Positions 1-7,390 of a stretch of DNA of 10,000 bases are shown here, one piece after another. How positions within the stretch are numbered: position 1 is the first letter of the stretch; each line of letters opens with the position of its first letter. The DNA lies in the NCBI RefSeq assembly GCF_020217185.1, contig NZ_JAIWNX010000041.1, positions 1 through 10,000 of the forward strand, given 5' to 3'. The notes under the pieces were generated by a model. The model was not told the origin of the DNA. It saw nothing but the letters and a program-made list of their open reading frames with translations, and did no database searches. This stretch comes from Asticcacaulis sp. (GTDB lineage: Bacteria > Pseudomonadota > Alphaproteobacteria > Caulobacterales > Caulobacteraceae). Both the position numbers and the translations under genes were made by a program.

Positions 1-62
1 GCGGCCTTTGTGCCGGGGCAGCTTTTAGGCTAAGCTCAATCATCGAATGGGGGGGATCGAAA

Positions 63-737
63 ATGTGGAACCGGATAGCGCTGTTCGCGGCATATATATG
101 CATGTCCGCAGGAACAGCCCTTGCGCAAACATCCAATGCAAAAGAACAAAGTCTTGAGGCCATCTGCGCGGCCACCCAGTGCCGCGCGGGTGGGCTTGAG
201 ATCGTGCTGCGCCTCAACAAGGACAGCTACACACCCATTCCCGTCGGCAAATCGCCGTTTATCATGGAAGACGGCGCACTGCTGATCTATCCGGGCGAAA
301 CCTTTGCCATTCAATATGATGTGGTGGACGGCAAGCCCACAGCCCCGCGCTGGCAAAAGAGCTATGCACCTCAATATCCGATGAAGATTTTGCGTTCGGA
401 TAAGGTCGTGGACAATGCGGCGGATCAGGCTTTACCACCCATAGTAAAAGATAATAACAAGGCGCTCATTCCGCCCAATTCGGTTCTGCTGTCCTATGGC
501 CAATTGGCCGGTCAGACGGATATGATGCTGCGCGTTGAAAGTACCCTACCGGGTATAGTCAAATTCGATGCCGTCATGGCGCTGGTGGCAAAGGGCGGCG
601 GTTATACCTTCAAACCCACCTCGACCTGCCCGGTTGCCAATCGTTTATTGTTCGAACACTGGCCTTATCCGATTGGCCCGATTATTCTGAAAAACATACG
701 CTTTCTGCCAAAAGATGCTGATCTGACGTGTAAATAG
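63..737 (+). CDS. exported hypothetical protein with four mature cysteines
   Basis: I do not recognise a family for this 224-residue protein. Residues 1-21 read as a Sec signal peptide: an Arg at position 4, a hydrophobic stretch, then Ala-Leu-Ala before Gln22. The mature protein should therefore be periplasmic or secreted. It contains exactly four cysteines (about 35, 40, 189 and 223), which would allow two disulfides, one linking the N-terminal Cys-x4-Cys region to the C-terminus. No transmembrane segment is seen after the signal peptide, and the rest looks like a beta-rich soluble domain. The reading frame stays open back to the window edge, but the signal peptide and a G-run Shine-Dalgarno-like stretch at 49-55 support the ATG at 63. 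The Mug-like gene starts 22 nt after the stop, so the two may be co-transcribed. Existence of the gene is likely; function is unknown. Confidence 0.8.
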   Translation: MWNRIALFAAYICMSAGTALAQTSNAKEQSLEAICAATQCRAGGLEIVLRLNKDSYTPIPVGKSPFIMEDGALLIYPGETFAIQYDVVDGKPTAPRWQKSYAPQYPMKILRSDKVVDNAADQALPPIVKDNNKALIPPNSVLLSYGQLAGQTDMMLRVESTLPGIVKFDAVMALVAKGGGYTFKPTSTCPVANRLLFEHWPYPIGPIILKNIRFLPKDADLTCK

Positions 738-759
738 TCCCTGAGCACGAGCTTTCGCC

Positions 760-1308
760 ATGACACCTTTGGACCGTGCTGGTCTTTTGCCCGACGCGCA
801 CAGGGTGCCGGACCTGTTGCGGCCGGGGCTGAAACTGGTGTTTTGCGGCACGGCGCTGGGGCGGGTGTCGGCGCAGAAGCGGGCCTATTACGCCCATCCG
901 GGAAATTTTTTCTGGCGCACCCTGCATAAGGTGGGTCTGACGTCCGAACGGCTGACGCCGACGGAGTATCCGCGCCTGCTCAACTATGGGATCGGGCTGA
1001 CGGACCTGTGCAAGGCGCACTATGGCAATGATGTGGACCTGCCCGCAGAGGCGTGGGACGCCGAGGCCTTAAAGGCCAAGATCGCGGCATATGCGCCGCA
1101 ACATCTGGCCTTTACCTCCAAAACGGCGGCCAGCGTCTTTCTGGGGCGACCGACGGGGCAGATCGCGCTGGGGCGGCAGGTGGAAACGGCGGGAGAGACG
1201 ACGCTGTGGGTGCTGCCGTCGCCGTCGGGTCAGGCGCGGCGCTTCTGGGATGAGGGCGCGTGGCAGGATCTGGCGCGGGCCGTTACCGCTTGCCCAGAGC
1301 CTTCCTGA
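760..1308 (+). CDS. mug: Mug/TDG-family (G:U/T mismatch) uracil-DNA glycosylase
   Basis: This 182-residue protein matches the Mug/TDG branch of the uracil-DNA glycosylase superfamily, cytoplasmic base-excision repair enzymes that remove uracil or related bases mispaired with guanine. Diagnostic parts are the first motif after LVFCG (residues 26-30), the HPGNFFW segment (about 46-52) that matches the HPANRFW of E. coli Mug, the GIGLTDL stretch (about 77-83), and the motif-2 loop LPSPSG near residues 151-156 (NPSG in E. coli Mug). Length is close to that of E. coli Mug. Motif 1 reads GTALG where E. coli has GINPG, so the Asn that positions the catalytic water is replaced by Ala. This suggests a variant subgroup whose substrate range may differ. 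The start is the first ATG before the conserved core; its ribosome site is weak. The 3' end overlaps the opposing gene by 26 nt. Fold assignment is firm, substrate specificity is not. Confidence 0.88.
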   Translation: MTPLDRAGLLPDAHRVPDLLRPGLKLVFCGTALGRVSAQKRAYYAHPGNFFWRTLHKVGLTSERLTPTEYPRLLNYGIGLTDLCKAHYGNDVDLPAEAWDAEALKAKIAAYAPQHLAFTSKTAASVFLGRPTGQIALGRQVETAGETTLWVLPSPSGQARRFWDEGAWQDLARAVTACPEPS

Positions 1309-2170
1309 GCTTGAATTGCAGCTTGATCAGCGGTTCCGCCGCTGAGCGATGCAGGCGTTTGACGTCGATAAAGGTCACACCGCCGTGCCCGGACAGGGTG
1401 TGGAAGCCGTCGCCATAGCCTTCCAGCAGGCCCTCGCCCGTCAGACGCGCCACCGGCCCGGCGCAGAAGCGTTCCGGCGTCAGGGTGTCGATGCGCAGCA
1501 GGTTGATCGCCGCGCCATAGGTCGCCACGCAATCCTGCATGGGCAGGTGCAGCCTGCCGTCGCGGACAAAGGGCGTGCCGCCGGGGCGTGAGGTGTCGAG
1601 ACCCGCCCGCACCGGATTGGCGGCGTGTGGCTGCCACGGCCCCAGCAGATTATCGGCATAGGCGACGTGCAGTTCGCGCATGGCCCGCCGCTCGGCCCCC
1701 GGCAGGGCGTAGAACATCCACCACCGCCCATCGTGCTTGACCACGGTGGCGTCGATGGCGGGCACCTCCAGCAGGGCCTTGACCGGCACCCAGCGGTCGG
1801 GGAAGCGCTCGCAGCGATAGAGGGTCAAAACGCCGCTCTTATGCGCTTCGGGCAGCATATAGAGTTCACCCGCTTCCTCGATCAGGAAGGGATAGGACAG
1901 GTGAAAGGGCGTGATCAGGGCCGGGCCCGAACCGATCAGCTTATACTCATTATCATATTGAAAATAATGAATTTCGCCGCGTTTGACGCGATAATCCCAG
2001 GTCTCGGCAAAGACGGTCAGGCCTTCCGCGCGCTGAAGACCGAAAGGGTCGGCAACGAAGCGGAATGATCCCTGCGGCGGCAGCCAGATGACCTCATCCG
2101 CACGCGGCGGCGTTTGCGCCACATCGTCTATCGGGCGCGGCACAAATCCCGCCTGCCACAGTTCGATCAC
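1283..2170 (-). CDS. GINT1-N-like five-bladed beta-propeller protein (glycan-related)
   Basis: This 295-residue protein resembles the family annotated as 'glucosamine inositolphosphorylceramide transferase family' in bacteria. That family corresponds only to the N-terminal beta-propeller of plant GINT1 and not to its glycosyltransferase domain. Visible hallmarks are FVADPFG (residues 38-44), the FAETWDY segment (54-60), HLSYPFL (90-96), YMLPE (104-108), DATVV (140-144) and GRWWMFY (148-154). These recur as blades in the way GH43/GH32-like propellers do. No signal peptide or membrane segment is present, so it is probably cytosolic. It starts with GTG, and this start overlaps the stop of the upstream glycosyltransferase by 4 nt (GTGA), indicating translational coupling and a shared glycan job. 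The last 26 nt run antisense to the end of the Mug-like gene. The family call is fairly confident; enzymatic activity is unproven, and the name 'transferase' may be misleading. Confidence 0.8.
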   Translation of the reverse strand: MIELWQAGFVPRPIDDVAQTPPRADEVIWLPPQGSFRFVADPFGLQRAEGLTVFAETWDYRVKRGEIHYFQYDNEYKLIGSGPALITPFHLSYPFLIEEAGELYMLPEAHKSGVLTLYRCERFPDRWVPVKALLEVPAIDATVVKHDGRWWMFYALPGAERRAMRELHVAYADNLLGPWQPHAANPVRAGLDTSRPGGTPFVRDGRLHLPMQDCVATYGAAINLLRIDTLTPERFCAGPVARLTGEGLLEGYGDGFHTLSGHGGVTFIDVKRLHRSAAEPLIKLQFKLRKALGKR

Positions 2171-3177
2171 GCCAAAGCCTCGACCGTGCGGCGCAGACGG
2201 CGGCGACCGGCATCAAAACCAAAGGACTCAATGGCATAGGCCTGCGCTTCGCGGGCGCGACGCAGCCACTGCGTGCCGTTATCCAGGACACCGCCCAGGG
2301 CCTGCGCCAGAGCGGCGGTGTTTTCTTTGGGGAACAGGGCCCCGAACTGACCGCCGCGCAGCACTTCGCGCGGGCCTTCGGTGTCCGACGCCACCACCGG
2401 CACCCCGGCCGCCAGCGCTTCGATGACGACCAGACCAAACGATTCCTCACGCGACGGCACGACAAACAGATCGACGCCGTGCAGGAAGGTCAGCGGGTCT
2501 TCGGCCCAGCCACAGAAACGCACATGGCCCTCAAGGCGCAACTGGCGCGTCAGGGCCTCCAACGCGGCACGCTCCGGACCATCACCGGCGATGCGCAGCT
2601 CAAAGCGCTGACCGGCGGCGCGCAGTTCAACGCAGGCTTCGAGCAGCAGGTCAAAGCCCTTGATCGAATGCAGACGCCCCATGGCTCCGATCACCGGCAC
2701 GGCATTGGGTTTTGATTTCACCGGCAGGGCGCGCAGGTGCGAGAAGTTGGCCACGTCGAACAGGCGCAGGTCAGGGAAGCGCGACTCGGCGCCTTCGCGC
2801 ACGCGGCCACTGACGCACAGGGCGGCGGAGACGTCTTTCAGATGCGGCTTGTAGGACGGGGTGTGCAGCACCTGCACCGTGCGCTGGCGCGTGCCGATGA
2901 AGGGCAGCATACAGGCGCGGCCGGCGCGGTTGCCGTGCGCAATGACCAGATCGGGGCGGAAGCTGTGGGCATAGCCCGCCAGACGCAAGGCACAGATCGG
3001 GTCAGAAATGAAACGGTTATTGAGCGGGCGAAAACCCGGCACGTCAGACAACATGCCGTCCGGATGGCCGATGCTGAGCACATCGTACCCTTCCGCCGTC
3101 AGGGCATCGTGGTAGTGACGCGCCATCAGGCCGTCTCCCCCCTTTGCCTTCGTCAGCATGATGTTCAGCAAACGCAT
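2167..3177 (-). CDS. GT4-family glycosyltransferase
   Basis: This 336-residue protein is a GT-B fold, GT4-type retaining glycosyltransferase, which moves a sugar from an activated donor to a growing glycan at the cytoplasmic face of the membrane. The N-terminal Rossmann half begins MRLLNIML with a Gly-Gly-Asp-Gly loop at 13-16. The C-terminal half shows the GRLHSIKGFDLLLEA donor-domain entry, LRIAGDGPE, the PSREESFGLVVIEALAAGVPVVAS block and the E-x7-E pair at about Glu245 and Glu253. The frame stays open upstream to a GTG at 3300, but those 41 extra residues are Pro/Arg-rich and unlike the family. The ATG at 3177 fits the usual N-terminus and has a GGGA site 8 nt ahead (3186-3189). It is the first gene of a leftward pair with the propeller protein, overlapping it by 4 nt. 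Donor and acceptor cannot be read from the sequence; a surface polysaccharide or glycolipid role is inferred. Confidence 0.9.
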   Translation of the reverse strand: MRLLNIMLTKAKGGDGLMARHYHDALTAEGYDVLSIGHPDGMLSDVPGFRPLNNRFISDPICALRLAGYAHSFRPDLVIAHGNRAGRACMLPFIGTRQRTVQVLHTPSYKPHLKDVSAALCVSGRVREGAESRFPDLRLFDVANFSHLRALPVKSKPNAVPVIGAMGRLHSIKGFDLLLEACVELRAAGQRFELRIAGDGPERAALEALTRQLRLEGHVRFCGWAEDPLTFLHGVDLFVVPSREESFGLVVIEALAAGVPVVASDTEGPREVLRGGQFGALFPKENTAALAQALGGVLDNGTQWLRRAREAQAYAIESFGFDAGRRRLRRTVEALA

Positions 3178-3395
3178 GTCACTGGTCCCGCTCAGAGGAA
3201 AAACCGGAAGAAAATCCGGACGTCGCAGACTCACGACGCCCGGTTCAGGTTTAAGATGGAGACCCCGGCATCCACTGTCCCCCGCAGGACGAATGGTCAC
3301 CTTCCGGAGGAGCCTCCTGTAGCGATGACACCGACGGACACGATTACCCTCATGCCGTTTCGAAAAATTTTTATGATTTTTTTACTTTGACCTCC

Positions 3396-3459
3396 CGTGA
3401 TCGGGCATAAAGGCTTGTCCGGGAAGGGAAATCGCCCTTATATTCATAGCCCGATCACG
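3396..3459. promoter_or_regulatory. perfect 11-bp inverted repeat bracketing the sigma-gene promoter
   Basis: The arms CGTGATCGGGC (3396-3406) and GCCCGATCACG (3449-3459) are exact reverse complements separated by 42 nt. The predicted -35 and -10 hexamers of the ECF sigma gene lie entirely between them, and the right arm covers the expected transcription start, 14 nt before the ATG. This arrangement would suit a repressor bridging two half-sites, or two copies of one palindromic operator half (each arm contains the self-complementary core TGATCA-like/GATC). It does not match a Fur or Irr/RirA box I know. The repeat is directly seen; its regulatory role is inferred. Confidence 0.55.
3415..3444 (+). 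promoter_or_regulatory. candidate sigma70-type promoter of the ECF sigma gene
   Basis: TTGTCC (3415-3420) and TATATT (3439-3444) are separated by 18 nt, giving a plausible housekeeping promoter with a start point near 3450 and a leader of about 20 nt to the ATG at 3473. An alternative -35, TTGACC at 3387-3392, has no well-spaced -10. A short inverted repeat (AAGGG 3424-3428, CCCTT 3435-3439) lies in the spacer. The rest of the divergent region 3178-3472 is AT-rich around 3361-3388 and shows no convincing promoter for the leftward glycosyltransferase gene. Confidence 0.45.
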
Positions 3460-3472
3460 CCTCAGAGAGCCG

Positions 3473-3997
3473 ATGACCCCCACCGCGCGCCTGTCGGAAA
3501 CCTATTTCGCCAAACGCGACGTGCTTCTGCGCTACCTGACGCGGCTGTGCGGCGATGAGGCGAGCGCCGAGGACGTGCTTCAGGACCTCTATCTGCGCCT
3601 GATGCGCGGCGGCATAGACGCTGAGATTGAGGAGCCTCTGGCCTTTCTCTTCCGCATGGCCAACAATCTGTGGCTCAATCGTCGCCGCACCCTGACGCGG
3701 CGCGACGCCCGCGAAGAGGCGTGGCAGACGCTCAACCCGCAAATGACCGGCGAAGCCGACGCCTCCCCGGATGCCGAGGCCGTGGTCGGCGGACGGCAGG
3801 TCCTGCGCGCCGTTTTGAACGATATCGACGCCCTGCCACCAAAGACGCGCGACATTTTCCGGCTGCATAAGCTGGAGGGCCTCAGCCAGACCGAGGTGGC
3901 GCGGCGGCTCGATATTTCGATCAGCTCGGTTGAAAAGCACCTCAGCAGCGCCCTGAAACACCTTCTGGCGCTCAACCGAAGTCGGTGGCTGAATTAA
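3473..3997 (+). CDS. FecI-type ECF RNA polymerase sigma factor
   Basis: This 174-residue protein has the two-domain layout of an extracytoplasmic-function sigma factor that directs RNA polymerase to a small set of promoters. Region 2 spans about residues 10-75 and includes EDVLQDLYLRL, the core-binding helix, and the FLFRMANNLWLNRRR -10 recognition helix. Region 4 spans about 121-166 and includes LPPKTRDIFRLHKLEGLSQTEVARRLDISISSVEKHL, the helix-turn-helix for the -35 element. The order of genes, sigma then FecR then STN-bearing receptor, places it in the FecI group, whose activity is controlled by the neighbouring FecR in response to ligand at the outer membrane. The start is the ATG with a GAGAG site just upstream (about 3465-3469). 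Its target promoter is probably that of the receptor or of the cassette itself, but no clear site could be picked. The family assignment is firm. Confidence 0.93.
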   Translation: MTPTARLSETYFAKRDVLLRYLTRLCGDEASAEDVLQDLYLRLMRGGIDAEIEEPLAFLFRMANNLWLNRRRTLTRRDAREEAWQTLNPQMTGEADASPDAEAVVGGRQVLRAVLNDIDALPPKTRDIFRLHKLEGLSQTEVARRLDISISSVEKHLSSALKHLLALNRSRWLN

Positions 3998-4071
3998 TTT
4001 TCCGCGCTGCGAAGGAAATTTTACGGGTAACGACGTATCAGGGTGTCATCTGGTCAGAGAGGCCACAAACC

Positions 4072-5031
4072 ATGTCGGACATCGACGCGAAAATCGAAGC
4101 TGAAGCGGCCGACTGGGTGATCCGGGCGCAATCGGGCGTGATCAGCGAGCGCGACATCATCGCCCTGACCGACTGGCTCGATGCGTCGCCGCGCCATGCC
4201 CGCGCCTATGCCGAAGCCCTGACCCTGTGGGGCGATCTGGAGGCGGCGGAGCCGGCTCATACGCCAACATCGGCTGTGCGACCCGTGACACCGCGCCATC
4301 CGACGCGCCGTTTCGGCCTGATGGCTATGGGCGCCAGCGGTCTGGCCGCCGTCGCCTCAGGCGTCTTCCTGCTGGCTTCGGGCGCGCTGTCGCCGGTTCA
4401 GACCTACACCACGCATAAGGGTGAGCGCCAGACCGTCACCCTGGCCGACGGGACGCAACTGAGGCTCAATACCGACACCCACCTGTCGGTGAAGATGACG
4501 TCCAAGGCGCGCACCGTCACGCTGGACAAGGGCGAAGTGGCCGTCACCGTGGCGCACAAGGCCGATCAGCCGTTTCGCCTGCTGACCGGTAAGCTGACCC
4601 TCACCGACATCGGCACCGAATTCAACGTCGCCCGCCTCAATGGCGAGGTGCGCGTCGCCGTGCGTGAAGGCGAGGTTGAAATGGCCGACCACAGCGCCGC
4701 CTCACGCCTGCAGCCCGGCGATCTGGGCACCTACCGCGAAGCGTCGGGCACGCGGCAACTGGCCAAGGTCGATCCGGCGGAGGCCTTTGCGTGGCAATCA
4801 TCCCGTGCTATCTATCGCAATCAGCCGCTGTCCGCCGTGGCCGCCGACCTGAACCGGTATTTCGATAAGCCGATCATCGTCGAAGGCGACGCCGCGCAGT
4901 TGAGGCTGAACGCCATCCTGACCCTCGATTCGCAGACTGCGGTTGCCGGGCGTATAGCTGAGTTCCTACCGGTCGATGCCCGCACGACGCCAGACGCCAT
5001 CTATCTTCGCCGCCGGGCTTCTGACCGTTAG
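4072..5031 (+). CDS. FecR-type anti-sigma factor / trans-envelope sensor
   Basis: This 319-residue protein is an inner-membrane regulator that binds the partner ECF sigma factor in the cytoplasm and the receptor's STN domain in the periplasm. The cytoplasmic N-terminal FecR domain (DUF4880 type, about 8-55) has the typical AADWVIRAQSG and FecR-like DWLDASPRHARAYAEA pattern. A single transmembrane helix spans about 81-103. The periplasmic FecR beta domain follows (about 111-206; THKGERQTVTLADGTQLRLN, DIGTEFNV, REGEVEM). A C-terminal STN-like domain (about 245-315; NQPLSAVAADLNRYFDKPI) completes it. The frame is open upstream to 3985, but the ATG at 4072 fits the family N-terminus and has an AGAGAGG ribosome site at 4056-4062. 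It lies 74 nt after the sigma gene, and its last 56 nt overlap the start of the receptor gene in another frame. Confidence 0.93.
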   Translation: MSDIDAKIEAEAADWVIRAQSGVISERDIIALTDWLDASPRHARAYAEALTLWGDLEAAEPAHTPTSAVRPVTPRHPTRRFGLMAMGASGLAAVASGVFLLASGALSPVQTYTTHKGERQTVTLADGTQLRLNTDTHLSVKMTSKARTVTLDKGEVAVTVAHKADQPFRLLTGKLTLTDIGTEFNVARLNGEVRVAVREGEVEMADHSAASRLQPGDLGTYREASGTRQLAKVDPAEAFAWQSSRAIYRNQPLSAVAADLNRYFDKPIIVEGDAAQLRLNAILTLDSQTAVAGRIAEFLPVDARTTPDAIYLRRRASDR

Positions 5032-7381
5032 TTTCTGCACGTCCCTGCTGGGGGCCCCGGCGGCCCGCGCTGCCGACCGTGCCTACGATTTCAACCTTCC
5101 CGCCGCCCCCCTGCCGCAAGCCCTGATCACGCTGGCGGCTCGCAGCGGCATTTCCGTCGGCGGGGTCGATCCGGCGCAGTGCGACGCGACCGCGCGCCCC
5201 CTCAAAGGCCGCTTTTCCGCACATACGGCGTTACGAAAGCTGGTCCTGGGCAGCCGCTGCCGCGTCGAGCGCGTCGATGCCGTGACCTTCCGGCTGGTGC
5301 GTGAGGCGCGCCCCACGCTGCCGCGCCCCGCCGTTCGCCCCACGCCGCCGCCGTCCAATGACGACATTCCGCTGATCGTGGTGCGCCACCCCAGCCGCCT
5401 GTTCGACACCCCCGCCGGGATCAGCGTGGTGGCGCCGCCGCTTTTGTCCGGCAATGATACCGACCTGTCGAGCCTGGCCCCGCATGTGGCCGGCATGACG
5501 GTGACCAATCTGGGGCCTGGCCGCGACAAGATCTTCCTGCGCGGCGTCTCCGACAGCGTGCTGACCGGACGCACCCAGTCGATGGTCGGCCTCTATCTCG
5601 ACGACACGCCGATCACCTATAATGCGCCGGACCCTGACCTGCTGCTGGTCGATATGGCGCGCCTCGAAGTCCTTAAGGGGCCGCAGGGCAATCTGTATGG
5701 TCAGGGTGCCCTGTCCGGCGTCGTGCGGCTGGTCACCAACAAGCCGCAGTTCGACCATTTCGAAGCCGAAGCCGGGGTGGCGCTCGGCACCGCCTCTAAA
5801 GGCAAGCCGTCATGGCGGACCACCGGCATGATCAACCTGCCCCTGCCGGGTGAGGCCGCTTTGCGTGCCGTCGTATGGGACGAAAAATCGGCTGGGTTTA
5901 TCAAGGATGAGGCCCTGACGAAGAATGCCAGCAACGACACCCAGCGCTCAGGCGGGCGGCTGTCGTTCAAATGGCAGGCGACCCCCACCCTGACGCTCGA
6001 TTCGACCTTTATCGTGCAGGATCTGCGCTCCTCCAACAGCCAGTACGTCGTGGGCCGCATGGGTCCGTACCGCCGCGCCCTGTCTCTGGCCGAACCGCAC
6101 GACAATATCTTTCAGAACCTGGCGATCGGCGTGACGCGCGAAACCCCTTCGGGAACGTGGCGGCTGGCGCTCAACCGCCTGCGTCACAAGATTCACTCCG
6201 GCTATGACGCGCAACCGATCGGGCGCTACGTCACCATCCCCAATTCGGGCGTCCTCTTCTTCGAGGAAGACCAGACCATTCGGCTGTCCAGTGTCGAAGC
6301 CAGCTATGTGTCGCCGCCCGACCGTCCGCTGCGCTGGCTGGCCGGGGTGTTTGCGGCGCGAAGCGAAGAAAGTTTCACGCCCCTGCTGATCGACGTCTTT
6401 ACGCGGCGCACCCTCTATGACGAGGACCGCTCCGACCGCATCGACGACGTGGCCGCCTTTGCCAAGCTCACCTGGGATTTTGCGCCCAAATGGTCCCTTT
6501 CTGCGGGCTTGCGGGCGCAAAGGTCGCGTCACCGCACGCTCAGCGACATCGCGAGGGTGCGCCTTGTGGACTATGCCCCGTCGGGCCGCGTTACGGGCGT
6601 CATCAACGCGACCCCGGTGACGCACGAGCTGATGCTGAGCTATCAGCCCTCGAACACGCTGATGCTGTACGCCCTGTCGTCAGACGGGTTCCGTACCGGC
6701 GGCTTTAATACCACCACGGCACAGAAAACCATCATCCCCGCCACCTACCGGGGCGACCGCCTGCACAGTATCGAAGCGGGTATGAAATACCGCGCCCCGG
6801 ATGGCCGGCTGCGGGCCGATGCCGCCCTCTATCATATCGAATGGCGCGATATTCAGTCGGATCAGTTGCGACCCACCGGGCTACCCGTGACGCTCAATAT
6901 TGGTGATGCCCGGAACACCGGCCTTGAAATCGAAGGCGGTTGGCGGCCGCGCGACACCCTGACGGTGCAGGTACGCGCACAGTTCAGCGATCCCAACCTG
7001 TATAAGACCAATCCCCTCTATCCCAAGGTTCTGGAAGAAGGGATGCCCTATATTTCGCCCCACATGGTCAGCCTGACCACCCAGTGGCGCCGCCGACTGT
7101 GGCGACTGCCGCTCGAAAACGCGGCGGTGCTTTCGTATCGCGGCGGCTCCCCGCTCAACTACGGTATCACGCGGGTGATCCGCATGAAGGGCTATACCAA
7201 TCTCGATCTCAGCAGCAGCGCCGATCTGGGGCCCTATACGATCGCCCTGCGCGTCACCAATGCGACGGGTAACAAGAGCAACAGCTTCGCCTATGGTAAC
7301 CCGTTCGCGCTGGACACCGCACCACAGAATACGCCGCTAAGGCCGCGCACCCTGTGGCTGTCGGTCAACCGGCACTTCTGA
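4976..7381 (+). CDS. TonB-dependent outer-membrane receptor with N-terminal STN signalling domain
   Basis: This 801-residue protein is a FecA-like transducer: an outer-membrane active transporter that also reports ligand binding to FecR. A signal peptide occupies about residues 1-32 (Arg4-Arg5, a hydrophobic core, cleavage after Ala-Arg-Ala). The STN domain covers about 34-108 (YDFNLPAAPLPQAL to DAVTFRL) and carries two cysteines, 69 and 95, that could form a disulfide. A Pro-rich linker (about 112-127) precedes a TonB-box-like DIPLIVV, and a plug domain runs to about 245, ending with the typical RLEVLKGPQGNLYGQGALSG pattern. The beta-barrel fills the rest and ends in the expected terminal Phe. 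The start overlaps fecR by 56 nt with only a weak ribosome site, so translation is probably coupled; this ATG is chosen because it gives a complete signal peptide. The substrate is unknown: no siderophore, heme or carbohydrate-use gene is adjacent. The leftward 109-residue gene ends only 9 nt away. Confidence 0.92.
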   Translation: MPARRQTPSIFAAGLLTVSFCTSLLGAPAARAADRAYDFNLPAAPLPQALITLAARSGISVGGVDPAQCDATARPLKGRFSAHTALRKLVLGSRCRVERVDAVTFRLVREARPTLPRPAVRPTPPPSNDDIPLIVVRHPSRLFDTPAGISVVAPPLLSGNDTDLSSLAPHVAGMTVTNLGPGRDKIFLRGVSDSVLTGRTQSMVGLYLDDTPITYNAPDPDLLLVDMARLEVLKGPQGNLYGQGALSGVVRLVTNKPQFDHFEAEAGVALGTASKGKPSWRTTGMINLPLPGEAALRAVVWDEKSAGFIKDEALTKNASNDTQRSGGRLSFKWQATPTLTLDSTFIVQDLRSSNSQYVVGRMGPYRRALSLAEPHDNIFQNLAIGVTRETPSGTWRLALNRLRHKIHSGYDAQPIGRYVTIPNSGVLFFEEDQTIRLSSVEASYVSPPDRPLRWLAGVFAARSEESFTPLLIDVFTRRTLYDEDRSDRIDDVAAFAKLTWDFAPKWSLSAGLRAQRSRHRTLSDIARVRLVDYAPSGRVTGVINATPVTHELMLSYQPSNTLMLYALSSDGFRTGGFNTTTAQKTIIPATYRGDRLHSIEAGMKYRAPDGRLRADAALYHIEWRDIQSDQLRPTGLPVTLNIGDARNTGLEIEGGWRPRDTLTVQVRAQFSDPNLYKTNPLYPKVLEEGMPYISPHMVSLTTQWRRRLWRLPLENAAVLSYRGGSPLNYGITRVIRMKGYTNLDLSSSADLGPYTIALRVTNATGNKSNSFAYGNPFALDTAPQNTPLRPRTLWLSVNRHF

Positions 7382-7390
7382 ACGGATCAA

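Noticed and set aside
1..33. Possible last 10 codons of an upstream gene, ending in TAA at 31-33
   Set aside because: Too short to distinguish from chance; the other two frames are equally plausible and one remains open into the exported-protein gene.
3178..3300. 41-residue N-terminal extension of the glycosyltransferase from a GTG at 3300, preceded at a distance by AGGAGG
   Set aside because: The extension is Pro/Arg-rich and unlike GT4 N-termini. The AGGAGG is 12 nt from the GTG and part of a GGAGG/CCTCC palindrome. The ATG at 3177 gives the canonical start of the fold.
2737..3390. 217-codon plus-strand frame antisense to the glycosyltransferase
   Set aside because: Gln/Ala/His/Arg-rich shadow of a well-supported GT4 gene, as are the long antisense frames over the sigma, fecR and receptor genes.
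4014..4036. Possible FecI/PvdS-like promoter (GGAAAT then CGT) between the sigma gene and fecR
   Set aside because: The spacing is about 14 nt instead of the 16-17 nt expected, and the -10 side is only three bases; this is compatible with chance.
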